DNA of 64,000 nt from Pseudomonas sp. GD03858. Its GTDB lineage: Bacteria; Pseudomonadota; Gammaproteobacteria; Pseudomonadales; Pseudomonadaceae. The stretch spans positions 1 through 64,000 of the forward strand of contig NZ_JAOCDM010000013.1 in NCBI RefSeq assembly GCF_029840925.1. Direction: 5' to 3'. Under the pieces are notes generated by a model that did not search any database, was not told the origin of the DNA, and worked only from the letters and a program-made list of their open reading frames with translations. Both the position numbers and the translations under genes were made by a program. This document shows, one piece after another, positions 49,388 through 59,041 of this stretch. The stretch's first letter is position 1, and every line of letters starts with the position of its first letter.

Positions 49388-50940
49388 AGGCGTGGCAGCG
49401 ACCAGCTCTTGTGCGGGTTGGGCAGGGCCGGGGTCTGGTCGTTGATCACCAGCAGCACCGGCAGGCCCAGTTCGTGGCTGATCTGCGCCGGATGCTTGAA
49501 GCGGTGGTCGAAGAACTCCTTGACGTAGACCACGGCGATGGCCAGCAACAGGCCGGTGACCAGGCCGAACGGAATGATCAGGCCAGGTTTCGGGAAGCTC
49601 GCCGAGGCCGGTTCGTAAGGTGCGCTGAGGATCCGCGCGTTGGATTGGCTGCCATCGAGCAGGCCCTGGCCACGGCTTTCCTCATAGCGCTGGGCATAGG
49701 TGGAGAAGGCCTTGTGCAGCGCGTCGATCTCGGTGTCCAGCTGGCGGGTCTTGCTCTGGGTTTCGCGCAGTTGGTGGATGCGATCGGTGTAGTCGGCGAT
49801 GCGTTGGGTCTTCTGGTTGATCACCTGCTGGGTCACGGCCAGATCCTGTTGCCGCTCACGGATGCGGTTCTCGACGATCTTGAGGAACTGCGCGCGCAAC
49901 TGGGCGATCTGCTGGCGGGCCAGCACCATCTGGTCGGAACCTGGCTGGAATACCGTGGCATCGCCGTTGTAGCGGGCCAGCAGGGTGGTCAGCTGCTCGC
50001 CGAGCTGCTTGATCTCGCGGTCCTCGAAGGCCACGTTGTCGACCGTGGTGGTGAAGGTGTAGGGGAACGCGTAGTCGGCCATCTTCGCCTTGCTGGCCGC
50101 GGCCAGGCTGGTCTGCAGGTAATCGAGCCACTTCTGGTTCTGCAGCTGGCGATCACGTTGCAGGTTGAGCGCCTGTTCCTCGGTGTTGATGGCATTGAGG
50201 CGGAAGGTGATCTCTTCCTTGGGGTCCGACGAGCCGATGGCGGTCAGCAGGCCCAGGCGCTGGCTTTCCAGGTCACCCAGGCGAGCCTGGTAGTGCAGCT
50301 TCTTCTGTTCATAGAAGGCTTCGGGCAACTCGTTGGATTGCAGGTCCTGGCGGTTGGTCAGGAAGTTATCGAGCAGGCGGCTGACGAACAGCGTGCCCAG
50401 TTTCGCATCGTCGGCGCTGTAGGTGATCGAGATCACGTTGGAGCCAGGCAGGGTTTCCACCTTGAGATCCTTGACCGCCTGGTCGGTGAGGGCGTCGAGC
50501 TGGGTATCGCGGTCATCGGCCACGTTGTTGCCGAACACCCGGTGCAGCGGCTCGATCACGCCATGGCGCAGCGGATCGATCAGGGCGCGGCGCAGCAGGC
50601 CGGGTTCGTCGGGGTAGTGCCCCTCCTTGCGCAGCTCGCCGAGGGTCTGGCGGATCAGGGTGGGCGAGCGCAGGATGTTGCTCTCGGTCTCCATGTCGGC
50701 CAGCGACGGTGGGATGAACTGGTCGGCCTGCTGGCCCAGCGCCGAGGTGGTGTCGCTCTGCGAGAGCTTCTTCGACTGCACGATGACTTCGGCGGTGATG
50801 TCGTAGCTTTGCTTGAGCACCAGCGGCAACAGCACGGCGATCACCGCGAACACCAGGAACACCCGCTTCACCAACTGGCGGTTGGCGAAGAAGATGCGGA
50901 AGAACTCATGCACATAGTTTTCTTTCGGTTGCGTGGTCAT
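49366..50940 (-). CDS. Wzz/Wzc N-terminal-type chain-length protein (GumC-like)
   Basis: 524 residues: membrane helices at about 23-43 and 475-495 flank a periplasmic coiled-coil domain, the Wzz/GNVR layout (ITAEVIVQSKKLSQSD near the start, RYEESRGQGLLDGSQSNARI near the end). No kinase domain is attached; a separate gene at 51997 supplies an ATPase-like protein. It controls chain length and links to the Wza export pore. Confidence 0.9.
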   Translation of the reverse strand: MTTQPKENYVHEFFRIFFANRQLVKRVFLVFAVIAVLLPLVLKQSYDITAEVIVQSKKLSQSDTTSALGQQADQFIPPSLADMETESNILRSPTLIRQTLGELRKEGHYPDEPGLLRRALIDPLRHGVIEPLHRVFGNNVADDRDTQLDALTDQAVKDLKVETLPGSNVISITYSADDAKLGTLFVSRLLDNFLTNRQDLQSNELPEAFYEQKKLHYQARLGDLESQRLGLLTAIGSSDPKEEITFRLNAINTEEQALNLQRDRQLQNQKWLDYLQTSLAAASKAKMADYAFPYTFTTTVDNVAFEDREIKQLGEQLTTLLARYNGDATVFQPGSDQMVLARQQIAQLRAQFLKIVENRIRERQQDLAVTQQVINQKTQRIADYTDRIHQLRETQSKTRQLDTEIDALHKAFSTYAQRYEESRGQGLLDGSQSNARILSAPYEPASASFPKPGLIIPFGLVTGLLLAIAVVYVKEFFDHRFKHPAQISHELGLPVLLVINDQTPALPNPHKSWSLPRLWHWVRN

Positions 50941-50954
50941 GGTCCGTCCCCCGG

Positions 50955-51983
50955 TCAGTCGTCGCTTTCTTTGTTGTCTACGCGGTAGCTGAAGCTGAAG
51001 CCGAAGCCCTGGAACAGCACCACGTCGGCCAGTTGCCGGGACAGCTCGGCGGCGCTGGCCAGCTTGGTCTTGGGCACATAGAGCATGTCTTCGGGCTGCA
51101 GGTAGGCGAGTTTCTGGCTGCCGCCGGAGAGCGCCTGGTCGACGTCATAGTTGACGGCGTGAACGGTGTTGCCTTCGCGGCGCATGATCACCACCGAGCC
51201 GAGCTTGGCCTTGAGGGTCGGGCCTCGGGCCAGGGTCAGTGCCTCGAGCACCGAGACCGGGCGGCGGATCTGGAAGGCGCCGGGCTGGCCGACTTCGCCG
51301 AGCACATAGATCTCGTTGGCGGCGGTGGACTTGAGCAGCACGTCCACGCTCATGCGTCCGGGCAGGCTGGCATAGCGCTCGTTGAGGTAGTCGCGCAGCT
51401 GGTTGACGGTCATGCCCTGCAGCGGCACCGAACCGATTTCCGGGAAGGTGGCGCGACCGTCGTTGCCCACGGTGATGTCGCGGCTCATGCCGGTGCCGGG
51501 GTGGGTCAGGGCGTTCTTCAGGTTGATTTCGTCGGTCATCGGGCTCAGCACCCGCACGGTGACCTGGTCGCGGTTGGGCTTGAACACCCGCTTGTCCTGA
51601 TAGGCCTGGCGGATCGCGCTTTCAGCCTGGCCCGGGGTCATGCCCTCGACGCGTACCGCCGAGTTGGTGCTGGGCAGGGTGATGGTGCCGTCGGGCTGCA
51701 CCAGCTGGTTGCCGTTCAGGCCGCTGGCGGCCATGAAGTTCAGGTCCAGGGTGTCGCCGGACTGGATGCGGTAGACCCCCGCGGAGCGGTTGCTGACATG
51801 GAAGATCACTTCCAGCACGTCTTGCGGGCGCAGCACCTGCTCGCGCCGGGCAACCTCCGTGGCCTGGCTCTCCGCCGCCGGCGCGGTGAGGATCTGCACC
51901 GGCATCTCGCGGCTTTCCTGGCTGGCGCAGCCGGTCAGGGCCAGCACGCACAGGGCAATCGATGGGTATCTCATGGCGTTCAT
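50955..51983 (-). CDS. Wza-type polysaccharide export lipoprotein
   Basis: 342 residues with the lipobox LTGC (about 16-19). The poly-export domain begins VLRPQDVLEVIFHVSNRSAG; two SLBB-like beta-grasp domains follow (EINLKNALTHPG region and IYVLGEVGQPGAFQIRRPVS). It forms the octameric outer-membrane channel for the polymer. The start could be 51983 or 51974. It lies 14 bases from the BY-kinase-like gene. Confidence 0.93.
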   Translation of the reverse strand: MNAMRYPSIALCVLALTGCASQESREMPVQILTAPAAESQATEVARREQVLRPQDVLEVIFHVSNRSAGVYRIQSGDTLDLNFMAASGLNGNQLVQPDGTITLPSTNSAVRVEGMTPGQAESAIRQAYQDKRVFKPNRDQVTVRVLSPMTDEINLKNALTHPGTGMSRDITVGNDGRATFPEIGSVPLQGMTVNQLRDYLNERYASLPGRMSVDVLLKSTAANEIYVLGEVGQPGAFQIRRPVSVLEALTLARGPTLKAKLGSVVIMRREGNTVHAVNYDVDQALSGGSQKLAYLQPEDMLYVPKTKLASAAELSRQLADVVLFQGFGFSFSYRVDNKESDD

Positions 51984-51996
51984 CCTGTGCGGCCTC

Positions 51997-52644
51997 TCAG
52001 AGGTTGTCGTACAGCCACTTGGGCATGTAGTACTTGCGCTTGTTGAACACGCTGCCGATCAGGCGCGCGCCGGCCTGGGTCAGGCGTTGGGCGGCGGCCT
52101 GGGCAACTTCCCAGCGGGTTTCCTCGGCGGTGACCACCAGGATCACGCCGTCGACCAGGGTGCCGATTACCAGGCTGTCGGCGCTGGCGTAGATGGCTTC
52201 ACCGTCGATCACCACGAAGCGGTACTGGTTGCTCAGCTGTTGCAGCAGTACGCGCAACTGTTCGTGGTCGAGGCGGTCGCGGCCGCGTTTCCAGGTGCCC
52301 ACCGGCAGCACGTCGAACGGCTGGTCGGACAGGCGCACGATGCAGTCCTGGGCCAGGGGCGGGGTGTCCTGGTCGAACAGCAGGTCGCTGTAGCCGCGCA
52401 GCTTGGTCAGGCCCAGCTGCTGGCTGAGGCCGCCGGGGGTCAGGCTGGCATCGATCAGCAGCACGTTGCCCGCGCTCATCAGTGCCAGCTGGCTGGCGAA
52501 GGCCAGGGCGCTGGTGCTGGTGCCACTGCCGGTGTTGGCCGCGGTCAGCAGCAGGGTGCGCTGGTCGAGGTCGAGCACGGTGGCGGTCAGGTTGGTTTCG
52601 CTTGGGGTAGCGATCGTCAGGCTTCTTGAAGTTGAACCGTCCAT
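51997..52644 (-). CDS. BY-kinase/ParA-like ATPase with altered Walker A
   Basis: 215 residues, the size of a split bacterial tyrosine kinase domain (CpsD/EpsB type). Walker A' (VLLIDASL) and Walker B (FVVIDGEA) are present. The P-loop reads AANTGSGTSTSA: the invariant Lys of GKT/GKS is Thr. The C-terminus has four Tyr residues but not a dense cluster (KYYMPKWLYDNL). It may bind nucleotide weakly or act as a non-catalytic partner of the Wzz-like protein. Confidence 0.78.
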   Translation of the reverse strand: MDGSTSRSLTIATPSETNLTATVLDLDQRTLLLTAANTGSGTSTSALAFASQLALMSAGNVLLIDASLTPGGLSQQLGLTKLRGYSDLLFDQDTPPLAQDCIVRLSDQPFDVLPVGTWKRGRDRLDHEQLRVLLQQLSNQYRFVVIDGEAIYASADSLVIGTLVDGVILVVTAEETRWEVAQAAAQRLTQAGARLIGSVFNKRKYYMPKWLYDNL

Positions 52645-52645
52645 C

Positions 52646-53392
52646 TCAGCTTGCTCCGTGGCCAGTGAAGACTTTGAACGGGGTCTTGAGCAGGATCTTC
52701 AGGTCCAGCATCAGGCTCTGTTCGTTGATGTAGCTAAGGTCCAGCTCTACGCGTTGGTCGAAGTCGATGTTGCTGCGCCCGGAGATCTGCCACAGGCCGG
52801 TCATGCCCGGGTAGATCGACAGCCGCGCGAGGTGGCTGTCGTGGTAGCGGTAGGCGTTGAACGAAGTGGGGCGCGGACCGACCAGGCGCATGTCGCCGGT
52901 GACCACGTTGATCAGGTTGGGCAGCTCGTCCAGGCTGCTGCGCCGCAGCCAGCCGCCGATCGAGGTGATGCGCGGGTCCTTGTCGATCTTGAAGTCGATC
53001 GAGTCGGCGCCGTGCTTGTTCAGATGGCGCAGCGAGTCTTTCAGCGCTTCGGCGTTGGCGACCATGGTGCGGAACTTGAACATGCCGAAGGCGCGGCCAC
53101 GGTAACCGGTGCGTTTCTGCACGAAGAACACCGGGCCTGGGCTCGAACGTTTGATCAGCACCGCCAGCGCCAGGAACAGCGGCGACAGCAACAGCAGCAG
53201 GGTCAGCGCGGCCAGGCACGACAGCACGCGGTTGGTCCGCGACAGGGTCCACGGTCGACCACCCGCGCGCCCGGTGATCCAGCCGCGGCCCTGCATGTGA
53301 ATGGCCGCATCGATGCGCTGCCGATGCGCCGGGTCCATGCGTTTGTCCTGGTACAGCGCCTGCAGTTGCGCGCTCTTGGGTTGTCCTGTCAT
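52646..53392 (-). CDS. initiating sugar-phosphate transferase (WcaJ/EpsL-type)
   Basis: 248 residues. One membrane helix (about 57-80), then the polyprenyl-phosphate sugar transferase domain: KRSSPGPVFFVQKRTGYRG, FKFRTM, LRRSSLDELPNLINVVTGDM, RLVGPRPTSF, and YPGMTGLWQISGRSN. It transfers the first sugar phosphate to undecaprenyl phosphate, starting repeat-unit assembly. It is the short, single-domain form. It overlaps the epimerase gene by 4 bases. Confidence 0.93.
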   Translation of the reverse strand: MTGQPKSAQLQALYQDKRMDPAHRQRIDAAIHMQGRGWITGRAGGRPWTLSRTNRVLSCLAALTLLLLLSPLFLALAVLIKRSSPGPVFFVQKRTGYRGRAFGMFKFRTMVANAEALKDSLRHLNKHGADSIDFKIDKDPRITSIGGWLRRSSLDELPNLINVVTGDMRLVGPRPTSFNAYRYHDSHLARLSIYPGMTGLWQISGRSNIDFDQRVELDLSYINEQSLMLDLKILLKTPFKVFTGHGAS

Positions 53393-54453
53393 ACCGCCCT
53401 CCGCTGATCTGGCTGCTCGCCCGTGGGCGCCGCTTCGCTGGCGGCGGGCGAGTAGTAACTCTTGAACCAGGCGACGAAGCGCCCGAGCCCTTCATCAAGG
53501 CCTATCTGTGGGGTGAAACCGGTGACCCTGGCCAGGGCGCTGGCATCGGCGCAGGTGGCCAGCACATCGCCCGGCTGCAGCGGCATCAGCTCGATCACCG
53601 CTTTGCGGCGCAGGTGCTTTTCCAGCAGGGCCAGGTAGTCGAGCAGCTCTACCGGGCGCTGCCCACCGATGTTGTACAGCCGCCAGGGCGCGTGGCTGCT
53701 CGCGGCATCTGCGGCGAAGGCGTCCCACTGCGGGTCGGCGACCGGCGGCAGGGGGATCAGCCGCACCAGGCTTTCGACGATATCGTCGATGTAGGTGAAG
53801 TCGCGCTGGTGGCGACCATGGTTGAACAGCTGGATCGGCCGGCCTTCGCTGATGGCCCGGGCGAACTGCATGGGCGACATGTCAGGACGGCCCCAGGGGC
53901 CATACACGGTGAAGAACCGCAGGCCGCTGCAAGGGATGCCGAACAGATGGCTGTAGCTATGGGCCATGGCCTCGTTGGCTTTCTTGGTGGCGGCGTACAG
54001 CGACAGTGGATGGTCCACCGCGTCCTCCACCCGATAGGGCGTGCGCTGGTTGGCGCCATAGACCGAACTGGACGAGGCGTACAGCAGATGGCGCACCGGG
54101 TGACGGCGGCAGCCCTCGAGGATGTTGAGAAAGCCCGCCAGGTTGCTGTCCAGGTAGGCCTGCGGGTTCTGCAGCGAGTAGCGCACGCCGGCCTGGGCCG
54201 CCAGGTGCACCACCACCTCGGGGCGCTCGTTGGCGAACAGCCTGGCCATGCCATCGCGGTCGCTCAGGTCCAGGCGATGCAGCGTGAAGTCGCCGGCCGT
54301 CTGTCGTACCCAGTGCACGCGGGCGTGCTTGAGCGACGGATCGTAGTAATCGTTGAAGCTGTCCAGCCCCACCACCTGGTGGCCGTCGAGCAGCAGCTGA
54401 CGGCTGGTGTGGGCACCGATGAAACCGGCCGCGCCGGTGACCAGCACCTTCAT
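53389..54453 (-). CDS. UDP-glucuronate 4-epimerase-like SDR
   Basis: 354 residues. The NAD-binding loop GAAGFIGAH, LAAQAGVRYSLQNPQAYLDS, the catalytic Ser/Tyr-x3-Lys set (SSSVYG and YAATKKANE), and FTVYGPWGRPDM are those of CapI/GalE-like UDP-glucuronate 4-epimerases. Paired with the dehydrogenase upstream, it should supply UDP-galacturonate, so the polymer is probably acidic. It overlaps ugd by 4 bases. Confidence 0.9.
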   Translation of the reverse strand: MKVLVTGAAGFIGAHTSRQLLLDGHQVVGLDSFNDYYDPSLKHARVHWVRQTAGDFTLHRLDLSDRDGMARLFANERPEVVVHLAAQAGVRYSLQNPQAYLDSNLAGFLNILEGCRRHPVRHLLYASSSSVYGANQRTPYRVEDAVDHPLSLYAATKKANEAMAHSYSHLFGIPCSGLRFFTVYGPWGRPDMSPMQFARAISEGRPIQLFNHGRHQRDFTYIDDIVESLVRLIPLPPVADPQWDAFAADAASSHAPWRLYNIGGQRPVELLDYLALLEKHLRRKAVIELMPLQPGDVLATCADASALARVTGFTPQIGLDEGLGRFVAWFKSYYSPAASEAAPTGEQPDQRRAV

Positions 54454-55799
54454 GGCGCATCCGCCGTGGGGCTGACCTGGCGCAGGCCGATGCCGCTGTA
54501 GTGCAGGCCGTGGGCGGCGACCTGCTCGGGGTTGTACAGGTTGCGGCCATCGACGATCACCCGCGCGCGCAGCTTGTCGGCGAGCATCGAGAAGTCGACC
54601 ACGCGAAAGTTCTTCCATTCGGTGCAGATCACCAGGGCATCGGCGTCCTGCACGGTGTCGTCGCGGGTGGCGCACAGATGCAGATCGTCACGGTAGCCGT
54701 ACAGGCGCCGACACTCGTCCATGGCCTCGGGGTCGTAGGCGCGCACGGTGGCGCCTTCGGCCCACAGTGCTTCCATCAGGTAGCGGCTGGGTGCCTCGCG
54801 CATGTCGTCGGTGTTGGGCTTGAAGGCCAGCCCCCAGAGGGCGATGGCCTTGCCTGCCAGGCCGCCCAGGCGCTGCTTGAGCTTGGCGAACAGAATGCGC
54901 CGCTGCTGGTCGTTGACTTCGCTGACGCTCTGCAGCAGGCGCAGTGGCATGCCGCTGTGGGCGGCGGTGTGCAGCAGGGCCTTGATGTCCTTGGGGAAGC
55001 ACGAACCGCCGAAACCGCAGCCGGGATAGATGAAGTGGTAGCCGATGCGCGGGTCGGAGCCGATGCCGCGACGGACCGCCTCGATATCGGCGCCCAGGTG
55101 CTCGCTGAGGTTGGCCAGCTCGTTCATGAAGCTGATGCGGGTGGCGAGCATGGCATTGGCGGCGTACTTGGTCAGCTCGGCGCTGCGGTTGTCCATGAAC
55201 ATCAGCTTTTCGTGATTGCGGCAGAACGGCGCGTACAGTTCGGCCAGCTGGTCATGGGCGACTTCGTCGAGGGTGCCGACGATGATCCGGTCCGGGCGCA
55301 TGCAGTCGGCCAGGGCGCTGCCTTCCTTGAGAAACTCGGGGTTGGACACCACGCGCACCTGCAACTGGCTCTTGCCCAGGCGCTGCAGCTCGTCGCGGGC
55401 CAGGGCCATGACCTGATCGGCGGTGCCTACCGGCACGGTGGACTTGATGATCAGGGTATGGTCGGTCTCCATCAGCGCGGCGATCTGCCGGGTGACGTTG
55501 AGCACATGGGTCAGGTCCGCCGAGCCGTCTTCGTCGGGTGGCGTGCCGACGGCGATGAAGATCAGCTCGGCATGGCTGACCGCATCGCTGGCCTGGGTGC
55601 TGAACAGCAGGCGGCCTTCCTTGATGTTGTCCTCGAGCAGGTCCGACAGGCCGGGCTCGCTGATGGGCGGGACGCCTTGGCGCAACTGATTGATCTTGTG
55701 GGTATCGACATCCACGCACAGCACCCTGTGGCCAACGTCCGCCAGGGCTGCTGCCTGTACCAGTCCTACATAACCGGTGCCAAAAACGCTCACGTCCAT
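54450..55799 (-). CDS. ugd: UDP-glucose 6-dehydrogenase
   Basis: 449 residues, first gene of the operon. Rossmann start VFGTGYVGLVQAAALADVGH, IIKSTVPVGTAD, NPEFLKEGSA, and the catalytic Cys in GCGFGGSCFPKD, followed by GLAFKPNTDDMREAPS. It makes UDP-glucuronate from UDP-glucose with two NAD. The start at 55799 gives the exact family N-terminus. Confidence 0.95.
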   Translation of the reverse strand: MDVSVFGTGYVGLVQAAALADVGHRVLCVDVDTHKINQLRQGVPPISEPGLSDLLEDNIKEGRLLFSTQASDAVSHAELIFIAVGTPPDEDGSADLTHVLNVTRQIAALMETDHTLIIKSTVPVGTADQVMALARDELQRLGKSQLQVRVVSNPEFLKEGSALADCMRPDRIIVGTLDEVAHDQLAELYAPFCRNHEKLMFMDNRSAELTKYAANAMLATRISFMNELANLSEHLGADIEAVRRGIGSDPRIGYHFIYPGCGFGGSCFPKDIKALLHTAAHSGMPLRLLQSVSEVNDQQRRILFAKLKQRLGGLAGKAIALWGLAFKPNTDDMREAPSRYLMEALWAEGATVRAYDPEAMDECRRLYGYRDDLHLCATRDDTVQDADALVICTEWKNFRVVDFSMLADKLRARVIVDGRNLYNPEQVAAHGLHYSGIGLRQVSPTADAP

Positions 55800-55851
55800 G
55801 CGCAGTGCCTCGAATGGATGAGTAAGGGAGATGAAACAGTGGTGTGAATTC

Positions 55852-55882
55852 GGTATAGCTCAGCTGGGAGGATTTGCGTCAA
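55852..55882 (-). promoter_or_regulatory. possible sigma-70 promoter of the exopolysaccharide operon
   Basis: On the minus strand, TTGACG (55882-55877) and TATACC (55857-55852) are spaced by 19 bases, longer than ideal. It lies about 55 bases upstream of ugd. No sigma-54 pattern is seen here. Confidence 0.35.
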
Positions 55883-56163
55883 AGCAATGGCATGTTTCGT
55901 CGAATTTACAGACCCCAGCAAAACGGGCCATCTGCCACCAACCCGTTTCCAATCCGGGTCTTAGCGAACATAGCTAGTGGCAATTGGCCGTTCGACGAAC
56001 CGATGAACGGTTCAATGCGGCTAAATAAGCGGGTTGCAGACGATAGGGATAATCAACAGCAGCTTGCGACAGGTGCCAGATTCCAGAGCTGGGATATCGT
56101 CGGAAAATTGACTTTTTCACGTTGTGGTTTGTTTCACAGCTGCTACGGTTTGAGGAGAATTCC
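55883..56163. other. intergenic region between divergent ugd and the phosphatase-superfamily gene
   Basis: About 280 bases, noticeably richer in A and T than its surroundings, without a gene. It must hold the upstream control sites of the exopolysaccharide operon. On the plus strand TTGACT at 56108-56113 is a possible -35 for the gene at 56164, but no good -10 follows at the right distance. The ribosome site GAGGAG precedes ATG 56164. Confidence 0.5.
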
Positions 56164-57894
56164 ATGACCGGAGTGGCCGAAAACATGCGCGGATGGATCA
56201 AGATTCTGCTGTTGCTCGCCTATCTGGGCAGCTTTCATGCCTATTACCTGGAGCGCATAGAAGCCTTGGGTATTGGCCTGGCACTGGTGCTGTACCTGGG
56301 CGTCTTCGCGGTATTGGCCGGGGCCCTGCTGCTGGCGGCCTTCACGCGCCCTGGCTGGCTGCGCTGGTCCTTGGCCGTGGTCTTCGCGGTCAGTGCGGTG
56401 TTTCTCGATGCTTATGCCCGCATCACCGATTCCTACCTGACCTATAGCGCGTTCGTTTCCATGGTCTATGCCGGCGGCTTCGTGCAGGAGGCGCTGCAGC
56501 AGTACCACTACGCTATCACCCTGGCCGCGGCGCGGGCGCTGTTGCTGCTGCTGGGCCTCGGCCTGCGCCCCGGCGCCAGGCCCCGTCTGCCGAGCGTGTT
56601 GCCGCCGTTGGCGCCGGTGTTGGCCCTGCTGGTGCTGATCGCGATCCTGTTCGTGCGGGCGGGCGAGGGGGCTCGCGGATTGCCAGTGATGTATACCCCG
56701 CTGGCCTACCTGAGCCTGTTCAGCTATGAGTCCCTGCACGATCATGTCGGACCGCGCCAGCCGGTGACCCTGGCGCAATCCGGCCCGCCCATGGCGCGGG
56801 ACATCGTGCTGCTGATCGACGAGAGCATTTCCGGCAACTACCTGGACCTGAACACCCCCCTTGGGGTCACCAGTCACCTGGCGCAAGCCCAGCCTGGGGT
56901 GAGTATCGTCAATTTTGGCTATGCCGCGTCCATCGCCAACTGCAGCGCCGATACCAACGTCACCCTGCGCTATGGCGGGACGCGAGGCGACTACCTGCGC
57001 ATCAACTCGACCCAGCCGTCGATCTGGCAGTACGCCAAGCGCGCGGGCCTGGGCACGATCTACATCGATGGCCAGCGCACCAACGGCAACCTGCAGAACC
57101 TGATGGACGCCGCCGAAAAACGCGACATCGACCAATTCATCCAGTTCGACGAGACGCCCGTCGTGCAGCGTGACATGGCGGCGCAGGCGAAACTGGTCGA
57201 GTTGCTCAAGGACGGCAAGGCGCAACTGATCGTGGTGAACAAGGTCGGTGCGCACTTCCCGGTGCATGACAAGTATCCCGACGATTTTCTCAAGTACCAG
57301 CCGGCCCTGCCTCGCGGTCGCTTCGTCGACATCGCCGACACCGGCACGCGTGATGGCTTCGACGGCACTTCCCAGGACTGGGTGTTGTACCGCAACGCCT
57401 ACCAGAACACCGTGCTGTGGAACGTCGGCGAGTTCTTCCGGCGCCTGTTCGCCGAGGCCGATCTGAGCCAGGCCGTGGTGCTCTATACCTCCGACCATGG
57501 CCAGGACCTGCATGAGCGTGGCAACCCGGGGCTCAATACCCACTGCGACAGCGATCCGGTGCCGGAGGAAGGCTTGGTGCCATTGGTGGTGATTCAGGGG
57601 CAGGGGCTGAGAACGCTCGACTGGCAGGGGCACCTGGAGGTCAACCGCAACGCCTCCAGTCACTACAACCTGTTCCCCACGCTGCTCAAACTGATGGGGT
57701 ATGACGGTGCTCAGGTGAGCGCGCTGTACGGTCGCTCACTGGATATGCCGACCGAGGATCCGTTCACCTTCAACGTGCGCTTCAATGCACGCTTGGGAGC
57801 CAAGCCGGATTTCCGTCATATCGACCTGGGACAGATCGTCACTCCCGCCAGTGTTCTGGCGGCGCAGCCGATGCCGGTGGGCAAGGCTGATTGA
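56164..57894 (+). CDS. membrane sulfatase/phosphoethanolamine transferase-like enzyme
   Basis: 576 residues. Four or five membrane helices (about 10-185), then a periplasmic alkaline-phosphatase-superfamily domain (about 220-545). Metal-binding features are visible: DIVLLIDESISGNYL at the domain start, the likely nucleophile region NCSADTNVTLRYGG, VNKVGAHFPVHDKYP, and YTSDHGQDLHERG near the end. It resembles EptA/OpgE-type transferases that add phosphoethanolamine to lipid A or periplasmic glucans. It is monocistronic, divergent from the exopolysaccharide operon. Confidence 0.8.
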   Translation: MTGVAENMRGWIKILLLLAYLGSFHAYYLERIEALGIGLALVLYLGVFAVLAGALLLAAFTRPGWLRWSLAVVFAVSAVFLDAYARITDSYLTYSAFVSMVYAGGFVQEALQQYHYAITLAAARALLLLLGLGLRPGARPRLPSVLPPLAPVLALLVLIAILFVRAGEGARGLPVMYTPLAYLSLFSYESLHDHVGPRQPVTLAQSGPPMARDIVLLIDESISGNYLDLNTPLGVTSHLAQAQPGVSIVNFGYAASIANCSADTNVTLRYGGTRGDYLRINSTQPSIWQYAKRAGLGTIYIDGQRTNGNLQNLMDAAEKRDIDQFIQFDETPVVQRDMAAQAKLVELLKDGKAQLIVVNKVGAHFPVHDKYPDDFLKYQPALPRGRFVDIADTGTRDGFDGTSQDWVLYRNAYQNTVLWNVGEFFRRLFAEADLSQAVVLYTSDHGQDLHERGNPGLNTHCDSDPVPEEGLVPLVVIQGQGLRTLDWQGHLEVNRNASSHYNLFPTLLKLMGYDGAQVSALYGRSLDMPTEDPFTFNVRFNARLGAKPDFRHIDLGQIVTPASVLAAQPMPVGKAD

Positions 57895-57935
57895 TTACAT
57901 AAGAATATCTGGCGTTTATCTGGGCTGCATTGCAG

Positions 57936-57990
57936 CCCTTCGCGGGTAAACCCGCTCCCACAGGGTGGGAGCGGGTTTACCCGCGAAGGG
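57936..57990. repeat. REP pair, head to head
   Basis: CCCTTCGCGGGTAAACCCGC at the left end is mirrored by GCGGGTTTACCCGCGAAGGG at the right with almost no spacer, a near-perfect palindrome of 55 bases. It separates two convergent genes and probably ends both transcripts. Confidence 0.92.
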
Positions 57991-58094
57991 GCACAGAGCG
58001 GCCCCAACTATTCAAGTGACCAACATTGGACCAATTTTCGGGGGCTTTTGCGGTGGGCACGATGGCCCTGCGTGGATGACTCGTGTCTGGTCGG

Positions 58095-59039
58095 TCAATG
58101 TGGCGCGGCGCGCTCCCACAATGCCCGAAAGCCTTGCGCCTCTTCCACGAGCCAGTCATGCACCGCGCGTGCGCCTGGCTGGCTCAGCCCGCCCGGTGGA
58201 TAAAGCAGCACATAGCGCTTGTGGTTGGCGATCGGCACGCCGAACGGCACGATCAACGCACCCCGCTCCAGTTCGTCATTGAGCAGGGTGCGTCGGGCGA
58301 TGGCCACGCCGACGCCGGCGATGGCCGCCTCGATGGTCAGGTGATTACGGTTGAAGGTATGTCCACGGCGCACATCCAGCCCGCTGGCGCCGATTCCGTC
58401 CAGATAGAACTCCCATTCGGCGTACTCCGAGCTGCCGCGCCAGGCGGTGATGTCGTGCAGCAACGGATAGTGCGCCAGGTCGCCGGGGCCGTGCAGCGGT
58501 GGCCGGCCGCGCAGCAGCGCGGGGGAGCAGACCGGAAAGATCTGCTCGTCCAGCAGCGGGGTGGAGAGCATGCCCGGGTAGCTGCCGTCGTTGAGGTCGA
58601 TGGCCAGGTCGAAGTCGTCCGGGTGCAGGGCCTGGTTGCTGTCCTCGGCCACCAGGCGCAGTTCGATGTCCGGGTAGCGCTGCTGGAAGCGCGGCAGGCG
58701 TGGCGTCAACCATTTGGCCAGGAACGAGGGGATCGAGCGCAGGCGCAGGGTGCCGCGGATTTCGCCGGCGTCCAGGCGCAGCAGCTCGGCCTCGATGCTG
58801 CCATAGGCCTCGGTCACGGTCTGCGCCAGGCGCTGCCCTTCGGCGGACAGCTCCACGCCTCGGGCTCGGCGCAGGAACAGGCGAAAGCCCAGGCGCTCTT
58901 CCAGCTGCCGCATCTGTTGGCTCACCGCGCCGGGGGTAATGTGCAGTTCTTCGGCGCAGCGGGTGAACGACAGGTGCCGCGCCGCACAGGAGAACACGTG
59001 CAGCCAGACGAACACCTGGCCATTGAGTGGCCCTCTCAT
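58095..59039 (-). CDS. LysR-family regulator (GcvA/DsdC type)
   Basis: 314 residues. The helix-turn-helix (about 20-60, [20 protein letters not shown] then [18 protein letters not shown]) is GcvA-like; the effector domain is about 92-300. It is divergent from sdaA with a palindrome just outside its start. It probably responds to serine or glycine and controls sdaA and the transporter. Confidence 0.88.
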   Translation of the reverse strand: MRGPLNGQVFVWLHVFSCAARHLSFTRCAEELHITPGAVSQQMRQLEERLGFRLFLRRARGVELSAEGQRLAQTVTEAYGSIEAELLRLDAGEIRGTLRLRSIPSFLAKWLTPRLPRFQQRYPDIELRLVAEDSNQALHPDDFDLAIDLNDGSYPGMLSTPLLDEQIFPVCSPALLRGRPPLHGPGDLAHYPLLHDITAWRGSSEYAEWEFYLDGIGASGLDVRRGHTFNRNHLTIEAAIAGVGVAIARRTLLNDELERGALIVPFGVPIANHKRYVLLYPPGGLSQPGARAVHDWLVEEAQGFRALWERAAPH

Positions 59040-59041
59040 CG

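Noticed and set aside
55850..55925. tRNA-like start (GGTATAGCTCAGCTGGGAGG)
   Set aside because: It resembles a tRNA D-arm, but no matching acceptor, anticodon or T arm can be built from the following bases. Probably chance.
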